Assembly (NCBI RefSeq): GCF_000473365.1
Contig: NZ_KI421517.1
Location: forward strand, 4,476,296-4,540,295
Length of the DNA stretch: 64,000 bases
Reading direction: 5' to 3'
From: Adhaeribacter aquaticus DSM 16391
GTDB lineage: Bacteria > Bacteroidota > Bacteroidia > Cytophagales > Hymenobacteraceae
Position numbers and translations under genes: made by a program. Positions within the stretch are counted from its first letter, which is position 1. Each line of letters opens with the position of its first letter. Positions 56,699-64,000 of the stretch are shown here, one piece after another. The notes beneath the pieces were generated by a model that made no database searches, had not been told where the DNA came from, and worked only from the letters and a program-made list of their open reading frames with translations.

Positions 56699-57739
56699 AT
56701 GCAAGAAATTCAAATTGGCCCTGTTAAAGTAGGCCCCAACCATAAACCTTTCATTATTGCCGAAATGTCCGGCAATCATAACCAATCGCTAGAAAAAGCT
56801 TTGGCTATTGTAGATGCGGCAGCTGATGCCGGAGCCCATGCTATTAAACTACAGACTTATACGCCTGATACCATGACCATGGAAGGAGCATATACCATTG
56901 AGGATGAGGGTTCTTTATGGCAAGGCCGGGAGTTGTATGATTTGTACAAAGAAGCTTATACCCCTTGGGATTGGCATCAAATTATTTTTAACCGGGCTAA
57001 AGAAAGAGGCATCTTAGCTTTTAGTTCACCGTTCGATGAAACGGCCGTTGATTTTCTGGAAAGCTTGCAGGTACCCTGTTACAAAATAGCTTCTTTCGAG
57101 AATACCGATTTGCCATTATTAAAAAAAGTAGCTACTACCGGCAAACCTGTAATTGTTTCAACAGGGGTAGCTCAAATAGCCGATATTGATGAAGCAGTTA
57201 GGACGTTACGGGATAACGGCTGCCAGGAAATTATTTTATTAAAATGCACCAGCACCTACCCTGCTTCCCCGGAAAACACTAACTTACGTACTATTCCGCA
57301 TTTAGGTCAACTATTTAAGGTGCCGGTTGGTTTATCTGACCATACTATGGGCATTGGGGCTTCAGTTGCGGCCGTAGCATTAGGTGCTTGTGTTATTGAA
57401 AAACATTTTACCATTAGCCGTGCCGAAGGCGGTGTAGATTCAGCCTTCTCGCTAGAACCACAGGAATTACAAGCCTTAGTAACTGAATCAGAAAGAGCTT
57501 ATTTAGCTTTGGGAAATATTCAATATGGCGTACAAAAGGCCGAGCAAAAAAGCCAAAATTTTAAACGGTCCATTTTTGTTTCCAAAGCTATTAGAGCCGG
57601 TGAAACATTTACAACTGAGAATACCCGAATCATCCGACCGGGTACAGGCTTAGCTCCCAAATATTATGAGCAGGTTTTAGGCAAAATTGCTAAAACAGAA
57701 ATAAAAGCCGGTACACCTTTAACCTGGGAGTTATTATAA
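56699..57739 (+). CDS. pseI: Pseudaminic acid synthase PseI
   Basis: Condenses 2,4-diacetamido-2,4,6-trideoxy-L-altrose with phosphoenolpyruvate to give pseudaminic acid. The 346-residue NeuB-family enzyme has FIIAEMSGNHNQSLEKALAI at the start, KCTSTYPASPENTNL, VGLSDHTMGIGAS and a C-terminal SAF (antifreeze-like) domain (about 285-346). Within the operon it follows pseG-pseH by 44 bases. The next gene starts two bases past its stop. Confidence 0.96.
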   Translation: MQEIQIGPVKVGPNHKPFIIAEMSGNHNQSLEKALAIVDAAADAGAHAIKLQTYTPDTMTMEGAYTIEDEGSLWQGRELYDLYKEAYTPWDWHQIIFNRAKERGILAFSSPFDETAVDFLESLQVPCYKIASFENTDLPLLKKVATTGKPVIVSTGVAQIADIDEAVRTLRDNGCQEIILLKCTSTYPASPENTNLRTIPHLGQLFKVPVGLSDHTMGIGASVAAVALGACVIEKHFTISRAEGGVDSAFSLEPQELQALVTESERAYLALGNIQYGVQKAEQKSQNFKRSIFVSKAIRAGETFTTENTRIIRPGTGLAPKYYEQVLGKIAKTEIKAGTPLTWELL

Positions 57740-57740
57740 C

Positions 57741-59039
57741 ATGTTTAAGAAGCTGGTAGAAACGTACGCCAACATTCTGCACATCCGGTTTACAGATACT
57801 TTTGCGAATCTTCCCCCAGCCACTCTTAATCAAATTTCCCGAAATAATGTCTTGGCCCGTCTATGGTGGGTAGTTCAATTTTTGCTCGGCCGGTTGGTTC
57901 TTAATTTGATTTTGCCAGGAGCTAAAAATGAGAACATAACCGGAAAAGTCTGGCTTTATGTTTTAAGTAAAAACAATTATGAATCGCTGCGCTTTATAAA
58001 AGAACAACTACCAGAAGCTGTTTTTGTTGCCGGGCAAAATAAAGACGTGGGTATTTACAGGAGAAGTGTCAACAGGCTTTCCACCCGCTATAAAATCTTT
58101 TATTACTACAAATTTCCCATCCTGGTTTGGGGCTTATACAAATTAAAAGGTAAGCGAGCTTTACGTTTTTTTGATTTAATTTTTCTGGCTACCGGGTACT
58201 ATGAATTATCGCTGCGTTATTTAAAAAAGTATAAGCCTAATGCTATAATTTTTGCAAACGATCATAATACCGATGCCAGGGCGTTACTTTTGGCCGCTAA
58301 GAAATTAAAAATCCCGACTATTTACATCCAGCATGCCAGCGTCAGTACCAGCTTCCCTCCCCTTCAGTTTGATTTAAGTTTATTGGAAGGCGAAGATTCC
58401 TTAAATAAGTACCGGCAATGCGGGTCTATAAAAGGAGCAGTAAAATTAATTGGCATGCCAAAAGCTGATAGTTTTTTACCTCTTAAAAATACTGGAACAA
58501 CCATACAGAATTTAGGTATTTGCGCTAACATAATTGATGATACTCAAGCCATTAAAGAATTGGTGGAGGCAGTCAGCAGGCATTTTCCGGAATTGACCAT
58601 CACGTTTCGGCCTCACCCCGGAGACCGTCGGGATTTTAGCTTCATTAATAATATCAACCCATCCATTATTTTCTCGGATGGTAAACAGGAACAGGTCTTT
58701 GATTTTCTTATAAAACAGGATGCCCTAATTGCAGCTGATTCTTCCATTCATTTGGAGGCCACTATGCTAAATATTTTAAGTTTGTATTATCGCTTTGGAA
58801 CAAGCAATTTCACCTATGATTACTACGGTTTTTTAAAGCAGAACCTCATAGAAGCAGCATCCGATATAAAAGATCTTATAACAAAATTGGAAAAATATAA
58901 AGCCAACCGACCAGAAGTTTACCAACGGGCAAAATATTACAATGCCATATTAGGCTCCGAATTTGAGGGCAGAAGCCATGAATTGGCACTAAACCAAATC
59001 AAAATATTTTTAGCGGAAAAACAAGCTATTAATGCCTAA
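57741..59039 (+). CDS. GT-B-like protein of unassigned function, candidate pseudaminic acid transferase
   Basis: 432 residues. I do not recognise a precise family. A first half with ATGYYELSLRYLKKYKPNAIIFANDHNTDARA and a GKVWLYVL strand, then IYIQHASVSTSFPPLQF, LTITFRPHPGDRRDF, and ALIAADSSIHLEATMLN resemble CDP-glycerol/polysialyl-type GT-B transferases, where HP and SS(x)xE motifs bind the CMP-sugar donor. It sits two bases after pseI and before a flippase, which points to the CMP-pseudaminic acid user. That role is inferred from context and weak motifs only. No membrane helix. Confidence 0.6.
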   Translation: MFKKLVETYANILHIRFTDTFANLPPATLNQISRNNVLARLWWVVQFLLGRLVLNLILPGAKNENITGKVWLYVLSKNNYESLRFIKEQLPEAVFVAGQNKDVGIYRRSVNRLSTRYKIFYYYKFPILVWGLYKLKGKRALRFFDLIFLATGYYELSLRYLKKYKPNAIIFANDHNTDARALLLAAKKLKIPTIYIQHASVSTSFPPLQFDLSLLEGEDSLNKYRQCGSIKGAVKLIGMPKADSFLPLKNTGTTIQNLGICANIIDDTQAIKELVEAVSRHFPELTITFRPHPGDRRDFSFINNINPSIIFSDGKQEQVFDFLIKQDALIAADSSIHLEATMLNILSLYYRFGTSNFTYDYYGFLKQNLIEAASDIKDLITKLEKYKANRPEVYQRAKYYNAILGSEFEGRSHELALNQIKIFLAEKQAINA

Positions 59040-59162
59040 TCAGTTACAAGTAGTACTTTTAGCTTCGGAACACTGGTTTCCCTATTACTAAGCATATCCA
59101 TTCCTTAGATAGATATTAAAAAACAATCAGCAATGTTGGTTCTTTAAAATTTTAACGCATAA

Positions 59163-60647
59163 ATGGGCATAATTAAACGCCAGGGAATTCAAAACAGTAT
59201 TATTTCTTACGCCGGAGTAGTTATTGGCTATATAAATGTAATGGTGCTGTTTCCGCGTGTTTTAGCGGTTGACCAGGTAGGACTAACCAGATTATTGCCG
59301 AATGTGGCTATTATTCTGGCTCAGTTATCAGCCTTGGGTTTTGGCAGTGCTGGTATTAAATATTTTCCTTTTTTTCGGGATAAAGCAAAAAGGCATAATA
59401 ACTTTTTACTTTTACTGTTCGGGATTCCCTTACTTGGCTTTCTTTTTATTAGCGGTATCTTCTATGGTTTTAAGCCTTATATCTTGAATTATTTTGGTAA
59501 AGAGGACCAACTTTTACGCTCTTATTCTTATTATATATTGCCGCTTAGCTTTTTTACGCTGCTTTATAATTTATTTACCTCCTACCTTACTTCGCTTTAT
59601 AAAACAGTAATCCCTTCTTTTACAAAAGACTTTTTACTTCGGGTTGGTACCAGTGCCTGTGTCTTGCTTTATTATTTTAAATTAATAACTTTTGAAACTT
59701 TCCTTTTCTTATTTATTGCTGTTAACTGCAGCATTACCATGGTTCTGTTGGTATATGTTGTCTTTTTAAAGCAGCTCCATTTTAACTTAGACACTGCTCC
59801 GCTTCAGGATAAGCCCATAAAACCAATGATCCGGTATGGCCTTTATGCCTTTATGGGAAATATTTCCAGCATGGTTATTACTTTAATTGATTCAGTAATG
59901 ATCAGTCACTACCGGAATTTAGCATCAGTTGGTATATATACGACAGCTACCAATGTAGCCAGCATTATTTTAATTGCCGGAAGCTCCATTTTTAAAATTG
60001 CATTACCTCAGATTGCTGATTTCTGGAAGAGCGAAAATATGGTGGCCATGTTAAAACTTTATAAACAAGTAACCCGCATTAATCTGGTTATTGGCGGTTT
60101 GTTGTTCATTGGGATCTGGGCAAATATTAATAATTTATTTAGTCTTTTACCTCAGGAGTATGCTTCTGGCAAATATGTAATCTTTTTTATTTGTGCCGCC
60201 AGGTTATATGATTTGGCAACTGGAATTAACGGACACATTCTACTTACTTCCGCAAAGTACCGCTATGATTTGATTTTTAACCTTTTGTTATCGGGTTTAA
60301 CTATTGTAGCCAATATGTACTTTATTCCTAGATACGATATTGCCGGGGCAGCTTTTGTTTATCTGATGGTGTCGGGTTTAATAAATAGTTTGCGTTTAGT
60401 AGCTGTTTGGTATTTTTATAAAATGCAACCTTTCACTTCTTCTTCCTTAAAAATTATAGCTATTGCATTAGCTGCCTATGGGGCTGGTTTCTGGTTGCCT
60501 TATTTAGGAAATACTTTGCTGGATTTACTGGGCCGATCTGCTTTGATAACTATAATTTATGGAACGGGTATTTGGGTATTTGAGTTGGCACCTGAACTAA
60601 CTGATAAATTTCAAACCATCCTTCTTAAGAGAAAAATTAAAAATTAG
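59163..60647 (+). CDS. Second polysaccharide flippase (Wzx-like)
   Basis: 494-residue MOP-superfamily transporter with about fourteen helices (VIGYINVMVLFPRV, RYGLYAFMGNISSMVITLIDSVMISHYRNLASVGIY). It probably exports a lipid-linked oligosaccharide built with pseudaminic acid. A distinct subgroup from the flippase at 35336. It closes the pse run after a 123-base gap. Confidence 0.9.
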   Translation: MGIIKRQGIQNSIISYAGVVIGYINVMVLFPRVLAVDQVGLTRLLPNVAIILAQLSALGFGSAGIKYFPFFRDKAKRHNNFLLLLFGIPLLGFLFISGIFYGFKPYILNYFGKEDQLLRSYSYYILPLSFFTLLYNLFTSYLTSLYKTVIPSFTKDFLLRVGTSACVLLYYFKLITFETFLFLFIAVNCSITMVLLVYVVFLKQLHFNLDTAPLQDKPIKPMIRYGLYAFMGNISSMVITLIDSVMISHYRNLASVGIYTTATNVASIILIAGSSIFKIALPQIADFWKSENMVAMLKLYKQVTRINLVIGGLLFIGIWANINNLFSLLPQEYASGKYVIFFICAARLYDLATGINGHILLTSAKYRYDLIFNLLLSGLTIVANMYFIPRYDIAGAAFVYLMVSGLINSLRLVAVWYFYKMQPFTSSSLKIIAIALAAYGAGFWLPYLGNTLLDLLGRSALITIIYGTGIWVFELAPELTDKFQTILLKRKIKN

Positions 60648-60829
60648 CTATCCTGTATTTCGTCCTATTTCATACTTGTTCTAAGTAAGTTAAAAATCTA
60701 CTATTTAGGTGCTTTCACATCCACTAAAAGTTTTTAATCCCTTCTAATTTAGCGCAAAAATTTATCAGCGTAACCCTTCATGGAGGCAACCGTTATAATA
60801 CAGCAATAAAAACAAAGGCGAATAGAACT

Positions 60830-61156
60830 ATGAAAAGTATAAAATCATTATCAGCTCTTTTGGTTGGGGGATTAGTTACCTTTAACGTTGTACAGGCAGC
60901 TCCGCTTCAGGATAGACCTAATAAGGAAAGAGCCAAAGACGGTGTAGAACAAATAGGTGATGGTGCCAAGGACATGGGAAAAGGCACTAAAGACTTAGCA
61001 GTTAGCGGTGCTCACGCTACTGCACATGGAGCCAAGAAAGTTGGCAAGGGTGCCGTTAAAGGCACTAAAAAAGCTGGTAATGCTGTGGGCCAAACTGCCA
61101 AAAAAGGAGCACGAAAAGTAGATAACAAAATAGATAATGATCAAACGGAAGACTAG
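60830..61156 (+). CDS. Small secreted Lys/Gly/Ala-rich repeat protein
   Basis: 108 residues: a signal peptide (about 1-23, ending VVQAAPLQ) and a low-complexity repetitive mature part in which 11-residue-like units of GAKDMGKGTKDL, GAKKVGKGAVKG and GTKKAGNAVGQ recur, all rich in Lys, Gly and Ala. This is the pattern of LEA-like/hydrophilin proteins associated with dehydration or surface stress. Composition alone cannot prove that. Alone on the plus strand, ended by a 24-bp hairpin. Confidence 0.65.
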   Translation: MKSIKSLSALLVGGLVTFNVVQAAPLQDRPNKERAKDGVEQIGDGAKDMGKGTKDLAVSGAHATAHGAKKVGKGAVKGTKKAGNAVGQTAKKGARKVDNKIDNDQTED

Positions 61157-61207
61157 ATTCAAACCTTTATAGATAACTCTATATTTCTTGAGAGTCATTT
61201 TCTGAAT

Positions 61208-61261
61208 AGAAAAACAAAGGCCAAAATTTTCTGTCTTGAAAATTTTGGCCTTTGTTTTTCT
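61208..61261. terminator. Bidirectional terminator with a 24-bp perfect stem
   Basis: A 24-base arm and its reverse complement surround the 6-base loop TGTCTT, with GGCC in the middle and an A-run at one end and T-run at the other. It separates the convergent small repeat protein and ftsE. Confidence 0.93.
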
Positions 61262-61324
61262 GGAAAACCAGCACTAAAAGAGTAAGCTAAATTAAACCTT
61301 TAACAAACTTTATTAAGAGACTAC

Positions 61325-62035
61325 TTAAATACCGTCAGTTAAAGTAAAAGCTACTTTAGCAGAATCCAGCACTTTCCCGTTTTCACATTTAAGAATACGT
61401 TTAGGATATTTGTTGATTATCTGGTGGTTGTGTGTTGCCATTAAAACAGCGGTACCTGAATTATTTATTTCCATAAATATCTGCATGATACCTTCCGATA
61501 CATCCGGATCCAAATTTCCAGTTGGTTCATCAGCAATTAAAATTACAGGTTCGTTTAGTAAAGCCCGGGCTATTACTATGCGTTGCTGTTCACCGCCCGA
61601 TAATTGATGTGGCATTTTGGGACCAGCTGATCCCATTCCTACCCGCATTAATACTTCTGATACCCTATTTTTAATTTTTGATTTTTCTTTCCACCCGGTT
61701 GCTCTCAAAACGAAAGTAAGGTTTTCGGTTACAGTACGGTCTGAGAGAAGTTGGAAATCCTGGAAAACTATACCTACTTTACGCCGCAGGTAAGGTACCT
61801 GGCTTGACGAAACTTTAAATATTTTAAAATCAGCAACGGTCGCTTGTCCACTTAATAAAGGTAAATCGGCATATAAGGTTTTTAACAAAGAACTCTTACC
61901 ACTACCCGTTCTGCCTATTAAATAAACAAATTCCCCTTTTTCAATATCAAAAGATACTCCACTTAATATTGTATGCACATCCTGGAAAATGGCAACATCT
62001 TTTAAACTTACTACTACGGAAGAAGAAAAAGTCAT
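61325..62035 (-). CDS. ftsE: Cell division ATP-binding protein FtsE
   Basis: ABC ATPase partner of FtsX, 236 residues. Walker A IGRTGSGKSSLLKTLY, Q-loop QDFQLLSDRTVTENL, signature LSGGEQQRIVIARALL and Walker B ILIADEPTGNLD are intact. The length and the LSDRTVTENL segment are typical of FtsE rather than LolD, though LolD-like cannot be fully excluded. It is separated from ftsX by 50 kb. The upstream 67-residue gene is 3 bases away. Confidence 0.88.
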   Translation of the reverse strand: MTFSSSVVVSLKDVAIFQDVHTILSGVSFDIEKGEFVYLIGRTGSGKSSLLKTLYADLPLLSGQATVADFKIFKVSSSQVPYLRRKVGIVFQDFQLLSDRTVTENLTFVLRATGWKEKSKIKNRVSEVLMRVGMGSAGPKMPHQLSGGEQQRIVIARALLNEPVILIADEPTGNLDPDVSEGIMQIFMEINNSGTAVLMATHNHQIINKYPKRILKCENGKVLDSAKVAFTLTDGI

Positions 62036-62038
62036 TTA

Positions 62039-62242
62039 TTATAATTCAAGTTTCTGCAATTTCCCAAATTCCAGGTTTTGGATTAAAGCTGCCAATGCCT
62101 CTTCTTTTCCTGCCAGGCCGTACCGATCCATATTCTTTAATGGCCGATCAGCTCTAAAATAGGCAATCAAAACAAAATGCTCATCGCGTAACTGGATATA
62201 ATCCGGAATTTTGGCTTTGCCTTTAACTTTTATGATATACAT
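62039..62242 (-). CDS. Small uncharacterised protein in an ftsE operon
   Basis: 67 residues, no membrane helix, no family recognised: MYIIKVKGKAKIPDYIQLRD, then YFRADRPLKNMDRYGLAG and a helical LIQNLEFGKLQKL tail. It ends three bases before ftsE on the same strand, so it is likely co-transcribed. The coupling suggests a conserved partner or accessory factor, but no function can be given. Confidence 0.75.
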   Translation of the reverse strand: MYIIKVKGKAKIPDYIQLRDEHFVLIAYFRADRPLKNMDRYGLAGKEEALAALIQNLEFGKLQKLEL

Positions 62243-62244
62243 AT

Positions 62245-62328
62245 TTTAGTTGTCGGTGTCAGTTGTTGGTTACTGGTCTCAGATTTTATTATTATCTGAC
62301 TACCCATAACCAACAACCGGCAACTAAA
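62245..62328. repeat. Imperfect long inverted repeat between fsa and the small ftsE-operon gene
   Basis: Left arm 62245-62272 (TTTAGTTG...TTGTTGGTTA) and right arm 62307-62328 (TAACCAACAACCGGCAACTAAA) are reverse-complementary apart from a 6-base insertion and one T/C change. It fills the gap exactly between the two genes. It could terminate fsa or be a copy of a REP-like family; the GTTGTTGGTTA and CCGGCAACTAAA pieces look like those of dispersed repeats. Confidence 0.6.
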
Positions 62329-62985
62329 TTAAATATTTACTTTTTTATGATCGGCTAAAAATTTAGCTAAACCACTATCAGTAAGCGGGTGATTCAGAAG
62401 AGACGTAATTACATTTAATGGACAGGTAACAACATCGGCTCCTACTTCGGCACACTGTAATAAGTGGATTACGTGACGTACAGAAGCTGCTAATACCTGA
62501 GTTTGAAAGCCATAGTTGGAATAGATCTGAACTATTTGTTCAATTAAGGACATACCATCGGTTCCAACATCATCTAAACGACCAACAAACGGCGATACAT
62601 ACGTAGCGCCTGCTTTAGCAGCTAATAATGCCTGACCAGCTGAGAAAATTAAAGTACAGTTAGTTTTAATGCCTTTTTCAGAAAAATATTTAATGGCTTT
62701 TACACCATCTTTAATCATTGGCACTTTAACTACAATATTTGGGTGTAGTTCTGCCAGCATTTCGCCTTCCCGAATAATGCCTTCGTAATCTACCGCAATA
62801 ACTTCAGCACTAATATCACCATCAACAATATCGCAAATAGCTTTATAGTGTGCCATTACGTTGTCATGACCACTTATGCCTTCTTTAGCCATTAAAGACG
62901 GATTAGTAGTTACACCATCAAGAACGCCTAAATCGTAGGCCTCCTGAATGTCTTTTAGGTTTGCAGTATCAATAAAGAATTTCAT
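62329..62985 (-). CDS. fsa: Fructose-6-phosphate aldolase / transaldolase-like protein (TalC/Fsa)
   Basis: Class I aldolase of the small transaldolase branch, 218 residues. [17 protein letters not shown] opens it; Lys87 in [10 protein letters not shown] is the Schiff-base lysine; [20 protein letters not shown] and [11 protein letters not shown] are standard. Either cleavage of fructose 6-phosphate or transaldolase activity is possible; sequence does not settle it. A minus-strand -7 box lies at 63011-63018. Confidence 0.93.
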   Translation of the reverse strand: MKFFIDTANLKDIQEAYDLGVLDGVTTNPSLMAKEGISGHDNVMAHYKAICDIVDGDISAEVIAVDYEGIIREGEMLAELHPNIVVKVPMIKDGVKAIKYFSEKGIKTNCTLIFSAGQALLAAKAGATYVSPFVGRLDDVGTDGMSLIEQIVQIYSNYGFQTQVLAASVRHVIHLLQCAEVGADVVTCPLNVITSLLNHPLTDSGLAKFLADHKKVNI

Positions 62986-63010
62986 ATCAAAGATTAATGG
63001 GTTTAAGCCA

Positions 63011-63018
63011 CAAATCTA
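63011..63018 (-). promoter_or_regulatory. Candidate -7 box of fsa
   Basis: On the minus strand this reads TAGATTTG (TAnnTTTG), 25 bases upstream of the fsa ATG. No matching -33 element is evident. Confidence 0.45.
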
Positions 63019-63085
63019 AGGTATATCTTCAGTATTTAAATAATAAAAAGAAAAGAATTTAATTGGGAGTACCTGTGGAGAGGAT

Positions 63086-63096
63086 AAAAAAAAAGT
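63086..63096 (-). terminator. T-tract terminator of the SRP RNA gene
   Basis: On the minus strand the closing stem of the RNA is followed at once by AC and a run of nine T residues, so the terminal stem and poly-U probably end transcription. Confidence 0.75.
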
Positions 63097-63188
63097 GGCA
63101 AACCGAACATCGCACCGCTTCAACCGCCTACCCTTGCTTCTTTCCAGACCTGGGGGAGTTCAGCAGGAGCTGGTCGTGCCGATTTGCC
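63097..63188 (-). ncRNA. ffs: Small signal recognition particle RNA (4.5S-type)
   Basis: On the minus strand the segment begins GGCAAATCGG and ends CGGTTTGCC, terminal arms that pair. The apical part has CCAGGTCTGGAAAGAAGCA, which matches the conserved 4.5S/SRP Alu-less loop with AGGTCnGGAAnGnAGCA, followed by AGGGTAGGCGG and GGTGCGATGTTCGG. The 92-base size fits a small bacterial SRP RNA, the partner of Ffh (48166-49497). The promoter fits too: TTTG (63224-63221), 20 bases, TACTTTTG (63200-63193), five bases before the RNA. Confidence is high from motif, pairing and promoter. Confidence 0.93.
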
Positions 63189-63192
63189 GGTG

Positions 63193-63224
63193 CAAAAGTA
63201 GGTCAGGTTTTCGGATTATGCAAA
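63193..63224 (-). promoter_or_regulatory. Promoter of the SRP RNA gene (-33 TTTG, -7 TACTTTTG)
   Basis: On the minus strand a TTTG -33 element (63224-63221) is followed after 20 bases by TACTTTTG (TAnnTTTG, 63200-63193). The RNA 5' end falls five bases further on, at the expected distance for a Bacteroidota primary sigma factor. This is the only promoter in the window with both elements clear. Confidence 0.85.
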
Positions 63225-63469
63225 TACTTTTTATTTTTTTACCTGTTTATTTTCCAAGTTCCTTGTTAACCTCAGAAAATCAGGCCAGTAATTTTTCCGT
63301 TTACCCCTCTAAAATATCTTATTTATTTAATATCAATATAGAATATTATATACAGTTACTGAATAATATCTTTAATTTTGCACCCACTAATTTTACAGGC
63401 TCCTTACCTGAACTTGTAATAAGATTTTTAGATTTAATTTATTCGATTTTATAAAGATTTTCGCTTAGA

Positions 63470-64000
63470 ATGCTAACAGTAGAAAAAATTGGCGGCACCA
63501 GCATGAGTGCGCTTCAGGATGTTTTAGACAATATTATATTGTACCAACGGTCCGGAGATGCGTTGTATAACCGTATCTTTGTAGTATCTGCTTTTTCAGG
63601 TGTTACCAATTGGTTATTAGAAAATAAAAAAACCGGTGAACCTGGTGTTTATCACCGGATAGTAGAACATAAGGATTTTCATCATGCCTTAAATGATGTA
63701 TCGGCCAAACTACAGGAAATAAATAAAAAATATGAATCACTGGGTTTAGATGTGGCCGCAGCTGACGCTTTCATTAGTCAGCGCATCCAGGAAGCCCAGC
63801 AGTTTTTAGAAAATCTGGTTAATGTATTGGCTTCCGGTTATGTAAGTTCGGAAAGTATTTTACAGGCTGCGCGGGAAATTTTAGCTTCTATTGGCGAATC
63901 TCACTCTGCCTTTAACCTGGTAAATATTTTACAAAACCGTGGTATAAACGCTACCCTAGTTGACTTAAGTGGTTTTCATGACCATGAGCCCTATACCATT
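63470..64000 (+). CDS. Aspartate kinase, N-terminal part, truncated by the window edge
   Basis: 177 codons from ATG 63470 run to the window end with no stop. The N-terminus TVEKIGGTSMSALQD replaces the common KFGGTSVA loop and is followed by IFVVSAFSGVTNWLLENKKTG and a helical stretch, then SIGESHSAFNLVNILQNRG. This pattern matches the aspartate kinase branch related to Ask_Ect enzymes. It catalyses the first step of aspartate-family amino acid synthesis; feedback control cannot be judged because the C-terminal ACT region is off-window. The 282 bases upstream of the ATG contain only the SRP RNA promoter and AT-rich sequence. Confidence 0.88.
   Translation, partial: MLTVEKIGGTSMSALQDVLDNIILYQRSGDALYNRIFVVSAFSGVTNWLLENKKTGEPGVYHRIVEHKDFHHALNDVSAKLQEINKKYESLGLDVAAADAFISQRIQEAQQFLENLVNVLASGYVSSESILQAAREILASIGESHSAFNLVNILQNRGINATLVDLSGFHDHEPYTI

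Noticed and set aside
63063-63454. Plus-strand frames of 68 and 119 residues over the SRP RNA
   Set aside because: They are antisense to a structured RNA with its own promoter; no protein features.
1-64000. CRISPR array, prophage, toxin-antitoxin or restriction system
   Set aside because: I saw no regularly spaced repeats, no phage structural genes, and no known defence genes on either strand.

Overview
The window reads as a chromosomal segment of a Bacteroidota bacterium, most likely order Cytophagales and family Hymenobacteraceae (Adhaeribacter/Pontibacter-like). I infer this from low-GC, tightly packed genes, the near absence of Shine-Dalgarno sites, Bacteroidota-type -7 boxes (TAnnTTTG), a type IX secretion (T9SS type B) C-terminal domain, a TamB/FtsX/DUF3098/UppP/TruB/RibF gene order, and MIPs of the phylum such as ThuA lipoproteins. 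The genus is a guess. No phage, insertion sequence, CRISPR array, tRNA or rRNA was found.

Region 1 (0-24.9 kb) is mostly housekeeping. It holds an NlpC/P60 peptidase, smpB, a glycoside hydrolase family 1/RmlD fusion, and tsaD, which is divergent from a very large tamB. Then follows a plus-strand run ftsX-DUF3098-uppP-truB-ribF, and a GNAT/carbon-nitrogen hydrolase fusion. A hisS unit also carries a protein resembling an aromatic amino acid (histidine ammonia) lyase without its catalytic Ala-Ser-Gly, followed by a T9SS type B cargo protein. The region ends with ybaB, a family 2 glycosyltransferase, a PspC protein, an OmpA/TPR lipoprotein and pdhB. A 29-bp perfect hairpin closes it.

Region 2 (24.9-38.1 kb) is an exopolysaccharide or O-antigen-type locus, mostly on the minus strand: a polyprenyl glycosylphosphotransferase that starts the repeat unit, three family 4 glycosyltransferases, two adjacent O-antigen ligase/polymerase proteins, a ThuA lipoprotein, a GT-A transferase, a flippase, and on the plus strand an FkbM-like methyltransferase and a Wzz-type chain-length protein.

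Region 3 (38.1-48.1 kb) is a signalling island: a NarL-type regulator, a STAS protein, a PAS/HisKA_3 kinase, a methyltransferase, then five co-directional genes (CHASE3 kinase, soluble kinase, two single-domain receivers, and a 1042-residue receiver-PAS-kinase-receiver-Hpt hybrid) that could form one phosphorelay.

Region 4 (48.2-60.6 kb) begins with ffh and two glycosyltransferases, then carries an essentially complete pseudaminic acid operon (pseB, pseC, pseF, a pseG-pseH fusion, pseI) followed by an unfamiliar GT-B-like protein and a second flippase. This suggests a cell-surface glycan or glycoprotein carrying pseudaminic acid.

Region 5 (60.6-64 kb) contains a small secreted Lys/Gly-rich repeat protein, ftsE with a tiny partner gene, a transaldolase-like aldolase, a small SRP RNA gene on the minus strand with recognisable promoter and poly-U tail, and the 5' part of an aspartate kinase cut by the window edge.
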